In this document: piece by piece, positions 1-10,200 of the stretch
Layout: every line of letters begins with the position of its first letter
Numbering within the stretch: position 1 is the stretch's first letter
Assembly (NCBI GenBank): GCA_029253965.1
Contig: JAQWYM010000003.1
Location: 1 to 34,212 of the forward strand
Direction of reading: 5' to 3'
From: Gammaproteobacteria bacterium
GTDB taxonomy: Bacteria > Pseudomonadota > Gammaproteobacteria > UBA4575
Length of the DNA stretch: 34,212 nucleotides
Position numbers and translations under genes: made by a program
Notes under the pieces: generated by a model
Told to the model about the DNA's origin: nothing
Seen by the model: only the letters and a program-made list of their open reading frames with translations
The model's database searches: none

Positions 1-468
1 GGTTGCAGCACTGTAGGAGAGGTCAATAATGCGATCTTCATGGAATGGACCGCGATCATTAATCTTAACAATTACTGAGCGCCCATTATCAAGGTTAGTC
101 ACTCGGGCATAGGTCGGTAAAGGCAATGTCTTATGTGCTGCTGTCATCGCATACATATCATAGCGTTCACCACTTGATGTGCGACGGCCATGGAACTTCG
201 TGCCGTACCATGAAGCGATACCCTCTTCTACATAACCCTTGGCACTGTCTTTCACATAGTAGCGCTTACCAAAGACAACATAGGATTCTGGGTTGCCATA
301 CTTACTCTTTGGCTCCACCTTGGGCACGGCTTCTTTGGCATTATCTATCCGTGTTTGCGACGGTTTTTTGGGGGCTGCATCTCTTGAGATCTTCTTTGTT
401 ACTGGTGAGGAACAAGACATCATCAAGCATAGGCATAAAAGAAAAGCGAATATCTGAGTTTTATTCAT
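1..468 (-). CDS. rlpA: RlpA septal-ring lytic transglycosylase, partial (C-terminus beyond left edge)
   Basis: The frame is open from an ATG at 468 to the window edge, giving 156 residues. Residues 1-19 form a lipoprotein signal ending in LMMSC, with Cys19 as the lipidation site. The double-psi beta-barrel begins near residue 83: ASWYG at 85-89, HGRRTSSGE at 93-101, MTAAH at 108-112 and NDRGPF at 137-142. Glu101 and His112 have the same spacing as the catalytic pair known in Pseudomonas RlpA. The family cleaves peptidoglycan strands lacking stem peptides, at the septum and outer-membrane face. It lies 14 bases after mltB on the same strand, the usual end of the mrdA-rodA cluster. A C-terminal SPOR domain would lie outside the window, so its presence cannot be judged. 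Confidence 0.95.
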   Translation of the reverse strand, partial: MNKTQIFAFLLCLCLMMSCSSPVTKKISRDAAPKKPSQTRIDNAKEAVPKVEPKSKYGNPESYVVFGKRYYVKDSAKGYVEEGIASWYGTKFHGRRTSSGERYDMYAMTAAHKTLPLPTYARVTNLDNGRSVIVKINDRGPFHEDRIIDLSYSAAT

Positions 469-482
469 TACTGCTAGCACAC

Positions 483-1466
483 TTATTGAGCATCAAGCTT
501 TATTCGTTTTTTTAATTCTTGGCTTAACTGATAAACCGCCATCGCATACATAGCGCTGTGGTTATAACGCGTGATGACATAAAAGTTATGCTGTCCCAGC
601 CAATACTCTTTAGCTTGCTTATTTTGCAAGGAGACTAGTGAGTAGGGCTCCGCCAGACTTGGGTCAATATTAAAGCCTTGGCTATGTAAGTCATCTGCAG
701 TAAAACTGGGTTTCAACTTATTAGTATGATCGATATCTTCATCTGCAGCAGTCGTTTTTATTTCATGCGTTATGGCTTCCTCTGCACGCCAACCATGCTC
801 AGCGAAGTAATTAGCAATACTCGCAATCGCGTCATCATCACTGTTCCATAAATCACGACGACCATCTCCATCTTTGTCGACGGCATAGTGCCTGTAGCTA
901 CTGGATATAAACTGTCCCATACCCATAGCGCCAGCATATGAACCCTTAAGTTCGGTCAGAGGTAAACCCTCTTCACGACATAACAAAAGAAAATGCTTTA
1001 GTTCACTGCGGAAAAACTTACCACGCTTAGAATAGTCAAAACCCAAGGTAACCAGACTGTCGAGAACAGGGTGCTTACCTGTTCGACGACCGTAGTAAGT
1101 CTCGACCCCCATGACTGCAAGGATAATTTCAGCTGAGACACCATACTCCGCCTCAGCAGCTTTAAATTTGTCAGAGTGTGCATTCCAGTACTCCACACCC
1201 TCAGCAATACGCCTTTCTGTGACGAAGATGCCACGGTATTGATGCCATTGCTTTTTCTTCTCTGCTGGCGCCTTTATCGACTTCAAGACCTTTGGTTGAA
1301 CTTTGATAGCAGCAAAAATCGGCTCTAACTCAGACCGAGTAAATTGATGATCAGTCACCATACGGTCTATAAATTGTTGCACATCATCGCGCTCAACATA
1401 GGTTGCCGCAGTGCCTGCATTCGTAAGGATCATTACGAGACATAAAAGGTAGCTAATTTTTTTCAA
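483..1466 (-). CDS. mltB: MltB-type lytic murein transglycosylase
   Basis: This 327-residue exported enzyme cleaves the MurNAc-GlcNAc bond of peptidoglycan with formation of 1,6-anhydro-MurNAc. An N-terminal hydrophobic signal ends near residue 21 (AGTAA). The catalytic acid is Glu122 in MGVETYYG. Further MltB signatures are [13 protein letters not shown] and a DGDGRRDLW calcium-loop-like segment in the goose-lysozyme-like fold. Unlike E. coli MltB, I see no lipobox at the end of the signal, so the protein may be soluble in the periplasm. The start overlaps the rodA stop by 4 bases, which suggests translational coupling in the cell-elongation operon. Confidence 0.95.
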   Translation of the reverse strand: MKKISYLLCLVMILTNAGTAATYVERDDVQQFIDRMVTDHQFTRSELEPIFAAIKVQPKVLKSIKAPAEKKKQWHQYRGIFVTERRIAEGVEYWNAHSDKFKAAEAEYGVSAEIILAVMGVETYYGRRTGKHPVLDSLVTLGFDYSKRGKFFRSELKHFLLLCREEGLPLTELKGSYAGAMGMGQFISSSYRHYAVDKDGDGRRDLWNSDDDAIASIANYFAEHGWRAEEAITHEIKTTAADEDIDHTNKLKPSFTADDLHSQGFNIDPSLAEPYSLVSLQNKQAKEYWLGQHNFYVITRYNHSAMYAMAVYQLSQELKKRIKLDAQ

Positions 1467-2584
1467 TTTCCTAACAACTTTTTGTGAGAATTAATGGACA
1501 TCAAGATACCAAACATGATCAATAACGTTACCATAGAGGTACCTCCGTAACTAATCAATGGTAACGGCACACCGACTACAGGCAAGAGCCCAGTAACCAT
1601 CCCTATATTAACAAATACATAAGAGAAAAATGAGAGGCTGATGCCGCCTCCCAGCAGTTTTGCATAGTTACTTTGTGCATGTGCTGCAATCACCAAGCCA
1701 CGCACCACAATAAAGAAATAGGTGAGAATAAGTACCGCTGCTCCCAGAAAGCCAAATTCTTCAGTGAAGGCTGAGAAAATAAAATCAGTCGAGCGCTCAG
1801 GAATAAAATCAAGGTGTGACTGGGTGCCATTAAGCCATCCTTTACCGTAAAAGCCACCAGAACCAATCGCTATTTTCGACTGAATAATATGGTAGCCCGC
1901 ATTCAGTGGGTCACTTTCAGGGTTAATTAAGGTCAAAATACGCGTGCGTTGATAGTCGTGTAGCTTGAACCAGATAATAGGAGCCGCTGCTATGCTCAGG
2001 GCAATCAAACTCAGGATTACGCGCGCACGTAATCCTGCAAGAAAAATGATGAATAGACCTGAGCTCACAACTAAGATTGTCGTCCCTAGATCAGGCTGTT
2101 TCAAGATCAGTACTGCCGGCATCAGCAGCAGAGCAGAGCCAGTAATGACATCTTTCAATGTTGCCGGTATTGGCCTTGCAGCAAAGTAATAAGCCATCAT
2201 CATCATCACCCAGATCTTCATTATCTCGGATGGCTGAAAACGAATTACCGCGATATCCAGCCAACGCTGCGCACCTTTTGCAGAATCACCGACTAACAAC
2301 ACCAATAGCAGCAAAATCAGGCCTAAGACATAGAGCATCACTGACCATGAACGGAGTTTATCAACAGGTATTTGTGCCATAACTAAAAGGCCAGTAAAGC
2401 CTATTGCTAAGCGCATAGCCTGACGTTGAACCAATCCCAGATCACCTCCACTAGCACTATATAAAAGCCCTAACCCAGAAAGGCTGAGTAATACCAATGC
2501 AATAAATAGTGGGCCATCCACCTTGAAGAACTGGTAAATGGATAGCAATGATGCAGTGGTCACATTGTTAGTATTATTGGCCAT
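1463..2584 (-). CDS. rodA: RodA SEDS peptidoglycan glycosyltransferase
   Basis: This 373-residue polytopic inner-membrane protein is the SEDS polymerase that extends glycan strands from lipid II in the elongasome, together with PBP2. About ten hydrophobic segments are visible. Family motifs include GAQRWLD near 104-110, FQPSE near 116-120, LKQPDLGT near 161-168, IPERSTDFIF near 261-270 and ISYGGTSM close to the C-terminus. Asp267 in the PERSTDF motif matches the catalytic aspartate described for RodA (Asp262 in E. coli). The gene overlaps mrdA by 11 bases and mltB by 4 bases, so the four cell-wall genes form one tightly packed unit. Confidence 0.97.
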   Translation of the reverse strand: MANNTNNVTTASLLSIYQFFKVDGPLFIALVLLSLSGLGLLYSASGGDLGLVQRQAMRLAIGFTGLLVMAQIPVDKLRSWSVMLYVLGLILLLLVLLVGDSAKGAQRWLDIAVIRFQPSEIMKIWVMMMMAYYFAARPIPATLKDVITGSALLLMPAVLILKQPDLGTTILVVSSGLFIIFLAGLRARVILSLIALSIAAAPIIWFKLHDYQRTRILTLINPESDPLNAGYHIIQSKIAIGSGGFYGKGWLNGTQSHLDFIPERSTDFIFSAFTEEFGFLGAAVLILTYFFIVVRGLVIAAHAQSNYAKLLGGGISLSFFSYVFVNIGMVTGLLPVVGVPLPLISYGGTSMVTLLIMFGILMSINSHKKLLGN

Positions 2585-4433
2585 CAGGCATCCAGTTCAA
2601 GAGATAAGCATCCATCACTTTGCGTGCTATCGGTGCAGCCACACGACTACCACCACCGCCATTTTCAACAATCACTGCGACCGCAATCTTCGGCTGTTCA
2701 ATCGGTGCGTAAGCAACAAATAAAGCGTGATCGCGCAGATGTTTAGCAACCTCTTCTTCTTTATATTCAGCGTCCTGAGCAATACTAAATACTTGGGCAG
2801 TTCCTGACTTCCCAGCCATAACGTAGGTTGCACCTTTTGAAATATTACGTGCAGTGCCTGTTTTACCCTGCACAACAGCATGCATACCAGCGATCACCTG
2901 TTGCCAATGCGCTTCTTTTTTAAGGTCGATCTGCTTTAAAGGTATCGGGTCCAAATTATTAAAACCAGTCCCCTTATTGTTACGCCTCGCAATAACAAAG
3001 CGTGGCTTGTAGCCTGCACCATTCATCGCAATACGAGCTGTCATGTGGGCTAATTGCAGAGGGGTTGTCAATAAATAGCCTTGACCAATACTGGTGATAA
3101 CTGACTCACCTGGATACCAGGCCTCGCCATGAATTCGTTTTTTCCATGCCGCATTAGGAACTAAACCACTCGCTTCACCTGCGGTATCAATCCCCAACTG
3201 ACTTCCCAAATCGAAGCGCGTAAGCATGTCGTGCATCGGTTTGATGCCCATAGCGAAACCTAATTTATAAAAATAAACATCACAGGACTGAGCTAGAGCT
3301 AACTTTAGATCAACATTGCCATGGCCGCCTTTTTTCCAATCACGATAGCGCCGTGACTGTTTTGGAACTTTAAAATGTGGCCCCATAAAGACCATATCAT
3401 TAGCATTCACCTGGCCGCTCTCAAGTGCCGCCAGGGCGATCACTGGTTTCACTGTTGAACCCGGAGGGTATTGTCCAATCAATGCGCGGTTGAACAACGG
3501 TCGATCCTTACTTAAGCGAAGTTGTGAATAAGCTTTTTGACTAATGCCATTAACAAAAAGGTTGGGATCAAAGCTTGGCATACTCACAAAAGCGAGCACA
3601 TCACCATTGTTGGGATCTATCGCGACAACTGCACCACGCTTTAAACCGAGCGTATCAGTTGCTACCTTCTGCAACTGCGTAATCAATGATAGCTTTAGAT
3701 CAACTCCTGATACCGCCTGCTCTGTCCTCAACACACGCTGCTGCCGACCCTGCGCGTTGATTTCATTATGCTGATAACCCACCTCGCCATGCAGGATATC
3801 TTCATAGTACTTTTCAAGACCTAATTTACCAATGTGCGTGGTTGCACGATAATTCTTAGCATCCATGCGCTGCTGGTCAGATCGATTCATGCGCGCAACA
3901 TAGCCTAAGGTATGCGTGAAGTATTCGTGTTGTGGGTAATGTCGTGTTGATGTTGCAAGGATTTCTACACCAGGGAATTGATGCTGCTTAACAGCAAAGA
4001 TTGCTAGCTCTTCATCACTAAGGTTAAATTTCAGCGGTGTTTGTTGGAACGATTGCCGGCCTAAGATAACCCTATGAAAGCGCCTTAACTCACGATCATC
4101 AAAGTTAATAAAGGCGCCCAGATCTTTTAGCAGGGTATCAATGTCTGTAACCAATGAAGGCGTAATCACAAGGCGATAACTGGGTTGGTTATCTGCTAAT
4201 AAAACCCCATCTCGGTCTAAAATTAAGCCACGTGTTGGCGCCACAGATTGTAAGCGCACATGATTATCATCTGAACGCGTTTGATAGTGTTTGTACTGCC
4301 TTACCTGCAGGCCATAAAGTTGTGACAAAAGAATGCCACAGGCAATTACAACCAAGATAACGGCCGCTATCGCGCGCCGATTAAACACCACAGATGCAAG
4401 GTGTTGGTCCCCTATTACAATTCGTCGAGCCAC
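2574..4433 (-). CDS. mrdA: Penicillin-binding protein 2 (peptidoglycan DD-transpeptidase)
   Basis: This 619-residue class B PBP is the elongasome transpeptidase that cross-links strands made by RodA. A short cytoplasmic tail is followed by one membrane anchor (about residues 20-42), the PBP dimerisation/pedestal region, and a transpeptidase domain. The domain has the active-site STVK (Ser326, Lys329), an SCD motif near 384 and a KSGTAQ triad near the C-terminus. KSG rather than KTG is normal for PBP2. The start is GTG at 4433; an in-frame TGA lies three codons upstream, so no longer start exists. AAGG overlaps the start region and no ideal Shine-Dalgarno is seen. The rsfS and rlmH genes that precede mrdA in many gammaproteobacteria are absent here. 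Confidence 0.96.
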   Translation of the reverse strand: MARRIVIGDQHLASVVFNRRAIAAVILVVIACGILLSQLYGLQVRQYKHYQTRSDDNHVRLQSVAPTRGLILDRDGVLLADNQPSYRLVITPSLVTDIDTLLKDLGAFINFDDRELRRFHRVILGRQSFQQTPLKFNLSDEELAIFAVKQHQFPGVEILATSTRHYPQHEYFTHTLGYVARMNRSDQQRMDAKNYRATTHIGKLGLEKYYEDILHGEVGYQHNEINAQGRQQRVLRTEQAVSGVDLKLSLITQLQKVATDTLGLKRGAVVAIDPNNGDVLAFVSMPSFDPNLFVNGISQKAYSQLRLSKDRPLFNRALIGQYPPGSTVKPVIALAALESGQVNANDMVFMGPHFKVPKQSRRYRDWKKGGHGNVDLKLALAQSCDVYFYKLGFAMGIKPMHDMLTRFDLGSQLGIDTAGEASGLVPNAAWKKRIHGEAWYPGESVITSIGQGYLLTTPLQLAHMTARIAMNGAGYKPRFVIARRNNKGTGFNNLDPIPLKQIDLKKEAHWQQVIAGMHAVVQGKTGTARNISKGATYVMAGKSGTAQVFSIAQDAEYKEEEVAKHLRDHALFVAYAPIEQPKIAVAVIVENGGGGSRVAAPIARKVMDAYLLNWMPDGQ

Positions 4434-4571
4434 CTTATCTCATTGACCTCTGCCTATTCCTGAAGCTTATGTTTTGTCATATAAAACTCTACTCTTGTCT
4501 GAACCCGAATAGAACCCAGTCATTATCAAAACTAACAGGCGCTGATTTTAATAATGCCCTATGCCAGCCCA

Positions 4572-5291
4572 CTAAAATAAAGGCAGGGTGTAAGGCTTGC
4601 TCTCAACATCTTGGCTGGTCTCTTTATTAACTGATTGACTAAGCTCTGACTGGCTTTTGCTATGTTCGCAAATAATCTCAATATCGTTATCTGAACTTGC
4701 CTGCATCAGCTGATCAATTGCAATCTGATCATCACTAAACAACCACTCTTGCGCCTTTTCTGGCGTTATCATGACGGGCATACGATGATGTATTTGCTGC
4801 ATGCTCTTATTCGGCTCAGTGGTGCAGACTGACATGCAAAACTCACCGTCTTGATTGATTTCATAGATTGCCCCCAGCGACATCACTTCACGCTGACGTG
4901 ACTCAATCCTATATCGCGGTCGCTGACCCCGTGGAAAATTTTGATCCCATTCATAAAAACAATCAACGGGCAGTAGACAACGCCGTTGCTTAATTGCCTC
5001 ACCCCATACTTTACTCTGCCAAATGGGTTGTCCTTTAGCACTACACTTACGCGCATTAAACAAGCGCTTAGACTCATCCCAAGGGCGCTGCCAACCCCAG
5101 CTCATCAATGCTAGCTCCATCTCCTGATGAGTATTAGCAAAGAGCATTGCCAAAGGCTTGTAGTAAGGGAATAGCTGCTCTTCTTTATTCACCTCAAGCA
5201 GTTGTTCTGCAGACCCCTCTGCAGAAAACCCCATGTCTGCCAACAGTGCTTGTATCGCAGATGTTTTCGAAACTTTAACGCGTGCGCACAT
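4572..5291 (-). CDS. SRAP-domain abasic-site processing protein (YedK/HMCES family)
   Basis: This 239-residue protein matches the SRAP family, which forms a thiazolidine cross-link with abasic sites in single-stranded DNA and shields them. Cys2, exposed after removal of Met1, is the expected nucleophile (MCARVKV; many relatives read MCGR). Other active-site elements are Asn79 in FNARKCSA, Glu114 in VDCFYEW, and His168 in IHHRMPV, matching the Asn, Glu and His of the family. The last 40 or so residues are Ser/Glu-rich and look like a flexible tail. It sits 9 bases downstream of metA and upstream of mrdA, an unremarkable strand-sharing position with no obvious functional link. The family call is secure; the role is inferred from the family. 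Confidence 0.93.
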   Translation of the reverse strand: MCARVKVSKTSAIQALLADMGFSAEGSAEQLLEVNKEEQLFPYYKPLAMLFANTHQEMELALMSWGWQRPWDESKRLFNARKCSAKGQPIWQSKVWGEAIKQRRCLLPVDCFYEWDQNFPRGQRPRYRIESRQREVMSLGAIYEINQDGEFCMSVCTTEPNKSMQQIHHRMPVMITPEKAQEWLFSDDQIAIDQLMQASSDNDIEIICEHSKSQSELSQSVNKETSQDVESKPYTLPLF

Positions 5292-5300
5292 GTTTTTATT

Positions 5301-6305
5301 CTAGATCGACTGGCGCTGATTTTTTATGCAACTCAGCCAGTTATGGAATATCTGCAATGCCGGTTGCCGCCAAGAGTGCGTCACTTTTTCTGAAAGTATC
5401 TTGTCAGGGAAAGAGTCGATTAAATTGAGACTTCGCTGCTGGCTTAAAACGTGAGTCTCATACTCTTGCAGAAGTTTCTGACTCTCTGAATCAAAGTAAG
5501 CCGCTGGCAATGGTGGGTAGATATCACGCTGTTGATTGAGATAAGCAAATATCTCTCGCTTATATTCTTTCAACAAACTAATGTCATCATACTCTGGGTG
5601 GCCTTGAAAAAAGACCATACGCATATCGGCATCACTTGCCAGCTGCACACCAACAGCATGACTGCGTACCAGCGTCTCAACGCCGGCCTCTTCAAATTGT
5701 TCTTCTGAAATGTCATTAAAACGTGAATGACACATATCAAAGTGATTTGAGATACCGCTTACCAAAGGATGTTTAGGAGAGACCACCTCGTGTTCAAACA
5801 CACCCCAGCATTTATCACCCAAGTGATGCCTATCCAACTGATAAAAAACCTTGGCTGCGGCATGCGTGGCAAGACAGGAACAGAGTGTTGATGACACATT
5901 TTCTTGCGCCCAATGCAAAACCTTTTGCAACGGCTGCCAAAATAATTCATGCGCCAATACTGTTTGCGTCACGTTAGCACCGGTGATAATTAAGGCATCT
6001 AAATTGCTTTGCTGAATCTGTTCGAAATTTTGGTAGTAGCTTTGCACGTACTGTAGCGCTTCATCTTGACGCTGAACACCTGTAATAGTGAATGGCAGGA
6101 AGTAGCAATTGATTTCACTATGACCTGCCAACAGGCGTAAAAACTGACGCTCCGTTGCTAACAATGCCTTATCTGGCATCATATTTAAAAAACCAATCCG
6201 CAGGCTAGGAAGATCAGCTTGCAGCTGCTCTGCACTGATCACAGCACCACCCTCTTCAGCGATTCGCTGGATACTCGGTAGAGAATTATGCTGGACTAGA
6301 GGCAT
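5301..6305 (-). CDS. metA: Homoserine O-acyltransferase, MetA (HTS) family
   Basis: This 334-residue enzyme acylates homoserine at the first committed step of methionine synthesis. The class I glutamine-amidotransferase-like fold shows the nucleophile Cys144 in LCSCLATHAA and the His236/Glu238 pair in FFQGHPEYD. The segment RIGFLNMMPDKALLATERQF near the N-terminus is strongly family-like. E. coli has FVCWAVQAA around the nucleophile, so this protein belongs to the SCLA(T/A)HA subgroup. The position that separates acetyl-CoA (Glu) from succinyl-CoA (Gly) users in E. coli/Bacillus comparisons aligns with Thr113 in TGANVT, so the acyl donor is not settled by sequence. The gene is 38 bases downstream of the ATPase gene and 9 bases upstream of the SRAP gene. 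Confidence 0.93.
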   Translation of the reverse strand: MPLVQHNSLPSIQRIAEEGGAVISAEQLQADLPSLRIGFLNMMPDKALLATERQFLRLLAGHSEINCYFLPFTITGVQRQDEALQYVQSYYQNFEQIQQSNLDALIITGANVTQTVLAHELFWQPLQKVLHWAQENVSSTLCSCLATHAAAKVFYQLDRHHLGDKCWGVFEHEVVSPKHPLVSGISNHFDMCHSRFNDISEEQFEEAGVETLVRSHAVGVQLASDADMRMVFFQGHPEYDDISLLKEYKREIFAYLNQQRDIYPPLPAAYFDSESQKLLQEYETHVLSQQRSLNLIDSFPDKILSEKVTHSWRQPALQIFHNWLSCIKNQRQSI

Positions 6306-6343
6306 CGGATTTTACTGTGGAATAAACTAAATAGAATGATCGA

Positions 6344-7186
6344 TTACTTACGATTAATCGCATCACAGATAAGACTCATAAAATCTTTTTCATCACGCAC
6401 CTGTGCAACCTCATGAAGCTCTACGGTATAACCATATTTCTTGGCAATGGATTCATACAGTGGCTTACGATGCTCCAGTAACTTTGGAAAGATCCAACTA
6501 CTGAATTGATCAGGATCCATATCCCCTGACTGTTTTAGATTATGCTCTTCAAGATATTCAGCTAGATTCTGATCTAAAAACTGCTCTTGAAAATACAATG
6601 GCTTTGGATGACTGATGGCACGTTGGCATAAGGTTTCCTCATGCTCCTCGTCTGCACGAATGTAGAGGATCAAACTATTTTCGGCGAGTGTTTCAAAGAC
6701 TTCATCGTCATTCAATTCACAGAGGCTGCCGCCGGCATCATTCAAAAAATTGGGGTAACCGTAGATATTAACTGCCTTATCCATAAAGGCTGGCACATCT
6801 AACATTGCATAGATCTCTGCTTGGCAGTGAAGACGTTGACGGTACTTAAACTCATCCAAACATAAGCCATCCAATGCCTCATCGCCCAATTTACCGAGGA
6901 AAGTCGATACCGGCTCTAAGTTATTCACTGAAATGTTGTTACAAATATAGATCGAGTCTGAACGCAGCAGATCAGCCAAGAAATCAATGCGCATGGCCTT
7001 AGCTTTAATATTATCGAGAATAGGCTCTTCTAGGTATTTTGTTCCGATACGGTAATCACCGGAATAATGGAACCATTTTGAGTTATCCAACTTATTTGAG
7101 AGCGTGGTCTTACCCACACCAGACATACCAAGCAAGGTAATTGCCTTATGCTGCTGATTTAAAAATTCTTCTGCAGTCAGTTTCAT
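6344..7186 (-). CDS. Uncharacterised P-loop ATPase
   Basis: This 280-residue soluble protein has an unambiguous Walker A motif, GMSGVGKTTLS (residues 20-30, Lys26). It is followed by the distinctive segment WFHYSGDYRIGTKY (39-51). The layout resembles small nucleotide or metabolite kinases, but I cannot name a substrate. ILYIRADEEHEE near residues 173-184 may include a Walker B-like strand. From memory, similar proteins with LLGMSGVGKT and WFHYSxDYRIGT are conserved in Alphaproteobacteria and marine Gammaproteobacteria as ATPase of unknown function. It lies 54 bases after the RND pump gene and 38 bases before metA on the same strand. It has no signal peptide or membrane segment. Confidence 0.8.
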   Translation of the reverse strand: MKLTAEEFLNQQHKAITLLGMSGVGKTTLSNKLDNSKWFHYSGDYRIGTKYLEEPILDNIKAKAMRIDFLADLLRSDSIYICNNISVNNLEPVSTFLGKLGDEALDGLCLDEFKYRQRLHCQAEIYAMLDVPAFMDKAVNIYGYPNFLNDAGGSLCELNDDEVFETLAENSLILYIRADEEHEETLCQRAISHPKPLYFQEQFLDQNLAEYLEEHNLKQSGDMDPDQFSSWIFPKLLEHRKPLYESIAKKYGYTVELHEVAQVRDEKDFMSLICDAINRK

Positions 7187-7240
7187 TCGCTCACGCCGCT
7201 AGCTTAAAGTTGATAATAATAACAGCTACATGGCGTTTTT

Positions 7241-10200
7241 TCAGTTTTCTGGCTCGTCTTGCTTAAACTTAAACTGCGACGCCCTAAGCCGCTGTAAAAA
7301 TGACCTGAAATCATCCGCCACCATGTAGAAACAGGGCACCACAATAAGTATCAGTACGGTTGCGAAAATTAGACCAAAACCCAAGCTAATAGCCATCGGC
7401 GATAAGAAGGCAGTTTGTCCGCTAGCAAAGAAGATCAAAGGTGAGATACCCAAAAAGGTCGTTACTGTGGTCAGTAAGATAGGTCGAATACGCGTGCGCC
7501 CAGCATCAATCAGCGCCTCAACACAGGCGATACCCTGCACCCTACGCTTTTTCGCAAAGTCGACCAAGATCAGCGAGTCATTGACGACAATACCGGTCAG
7601 GGCTAAGAAACCAATCATCGATAAGAACTGCAAATTATAATTGAACAACATGTGCCCAATAATCACACCAACGATACCAAATGGAATTGCCAGCATAATA
7701 ACGAGGGGATCAAGGATCGATTTAAACAAGGCAGCCAGAATAAAGAAAATCACCGCTAATGAAATAATTAAGACATTAAAGACATCCTTGAAAGAGTCAT
7801 TGGCTTCTTTCTTTTCACCTAGGAAAAGCAATTCATAGTTAGGGTCATTATCGAATGCATCACTGAATTGACGCTCAATCAGGGCATTCACTTCTATTGG
7901 TGTGGTGACCTTAGTATCAACCTCGGCTGTAACCAATGCTAAACGCTGAGCGTCTCTGCGCAGAATAGTGCCCAGCCCACGAGATAAGGTGATGTCAGCC
8001 ACCTCTCCCAAATAGACCGTCCCACCGCCTGACAATATGATCGGTAAGTTAGCCAGCGTACTGCCATCCTTTCGCAAATGATCTGGATAGATCAGGCGCA
8101 CCGGATAACGCTCGTTATCCCAGCTAACATGTTCTAGCTCAAGCCCAACATAACCAGTACGTACGGCATTCGATATTTGTTGCTGCGTCAGGCCTAGTTC
8201 ACGGCCACGCTCGTTCAAGCTGTATTGATATTCCAACTTGCCTGGCTCTAAATCCTGTTGCACGTCTTGAACGCCCGGTAACTGACGTAGGAATTGTTTC
8301 ACCTCAGTTGATAGTTGAATCAGACGATCAATATTGTCACCACTGACGCCTATCTCAATATCAGACCCTGCTGGCCCACCCTGTGGTCGCAGGATAGAAA
8401 AGCGCTGCACACCAGCAATGTCCTGTAACTGCAGACGGATTTGGTTAATCACTTCTTGCGTACTACGTTCGCGTGTACCCTCCGTACTAAACTTTAAATT
8501 CACCACGGGTGAAACATAGTTTTCAATAAAACCTTTTGGCGCTGCTTTTTCCAGATCAATAATGATTTGAATGTAGTGGCTACCCATCTTCAAACGATTG
8601 AAGTCAATCAGAGTGACACCAACATTCGTTAGCATAGACTTAAGCTCTTGCTCCTCATCCATGGACGCTAGAATCCGTCCCTCAATGGTTTCTGCTAATC
8701 CTGCTGAGTCATCTAGACTATAAGTGTTAGGCGCCTCAATATTGACCATGAATTGACCTGTCTCGACACTGCCAAATTGGTTATAAGGTAAACGTGTCGC
8801 GGCATAGGTAAGGAAGACGGCCAGAATAGCAATCGTCGCCACAGAGATAATATAGCGATTTAACAAAGACCACTGTAGGACTGACAAATAACGCTTCAAG
8901 CCCTTAGACCAAAACTCACTTTTTTTCTTCTTTTTTAGCCGCAGGTAGTCAGCAGCATGTGCCGGCAAAATGACAAAGGCTTCAATCAAGGAACCAATCA
9001 AGGTGACGGTGACAACCACGGGGATCACCTCAATAAACTTTCCCATGGTGCCAGTGATACCAAACATTGGCATGAATGCGGCAATGGTTGTGCTTGTCGA
9101 GGCCACGATAGGCCAAAACACTTCTGCTGCACCAACCCTTGCCGCCTGTCTTGGGGCAACACCATTTTCAATGTGCCTATAGACGTTTTCAGTAACAATA
9201 ATGGCATCGTCAACAATCATGCCCAAGGCAATCAGGAAGGCGAATAAGGAGATCATATTAATCGTGTAGCCAAGATAATACATGAGCATCACACCTATCA
9301 GGAATGATACTGGAATACCTAGCGCAGTAATAAATGCGACGCGAAAGTTTAAGAACCAATAGAGCGAGGCCAAGACTAAAATCAAACCAATCAAGCCCGA
9401 AGACTTAACCGTATCCAGACGTGTTTTGACATAACTTGAGAGATCACTAAAGAGCCCCACTTCAATACCGGGTGGCAGGCTTTGAGCAATCTCCTTTTGG
9501 TACACTCGGACAGCAGCAGCAATATCAATAGTCGAGGCTTTAGCTGTCTTAGTGATGGTTAAATTAACTGAAGGAGCACCATTAAAACGCCCTAAGGTCT
9601 GTTCTTCCTGAAGCCGCAGCTGTACCTCAGCAACCTCACTGAGCATCAGTTGACCACCACCCACTTCACTTTGTAGCACCAGCCGTTCGACCGCTTCAAC
9701 ATCATCAGCAACGCCCATACCACGCAGTAATATATCGCCTTCTGCTGATTGCACCGAGCCGCCAGGCAGGTCACGTAGATTGGCACGCAATGCCTGCTGG
9801 ACCTGCTCTAAGCTGACACCTCTAACGGCTAAGCGTTGTGGATCAACGACAACCCATAACTCCCATTCTCTGTCTCCAGCAATACCAACACTAGCAACAC
9901 CGGGTAGTGACAAAATATCACGCCTGACATCCTCTGCCGTGGCATACAAAAGCCCGGGCGGGATATCCCCATAGAGCGCTAAACTGATTACTGGGAAGCG
10001 TGTTTTCAGACGATTGACTACAGGTGTTTCAGCTTCATCAGGCAGGTCGTTAATGGCATCAACTAAGGCCCGTACCTCAAGCAAAAAATCATCAACATCC
10101 GTATCTGTCTTCAGTTGGATTTCAATCTTAGACAAGCCTTCAGAGCTCTCGGAGGTCACCAAATCTATATCTGGCAGACTTTCAAGCTCTTCTTCAATCA

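Noticed and set aside
126-515. A 129-codon rightward open frame at the left end
   Set aside because: It lies antisense to rlpA, whose reading frame has a lipoprotein signal and the RlpA motifs. The rightward translation has no recognisable domain.
4434-4571. A possible tRNA or small RNA in the gap before mrdA
   Set aside because: No cloverleaf or strong hairpin could be drawn. The promoter-like TATATG has only a poor -35 (GGGTTC) at 17 bases, so I did not call it.
8957-9247. A 96-codon rightward frame inside the RND pump gene
   Set aside because: It is antisense to strongly conserved RND coding sequence and its translation is low-quality (many His, Asn, Cys).
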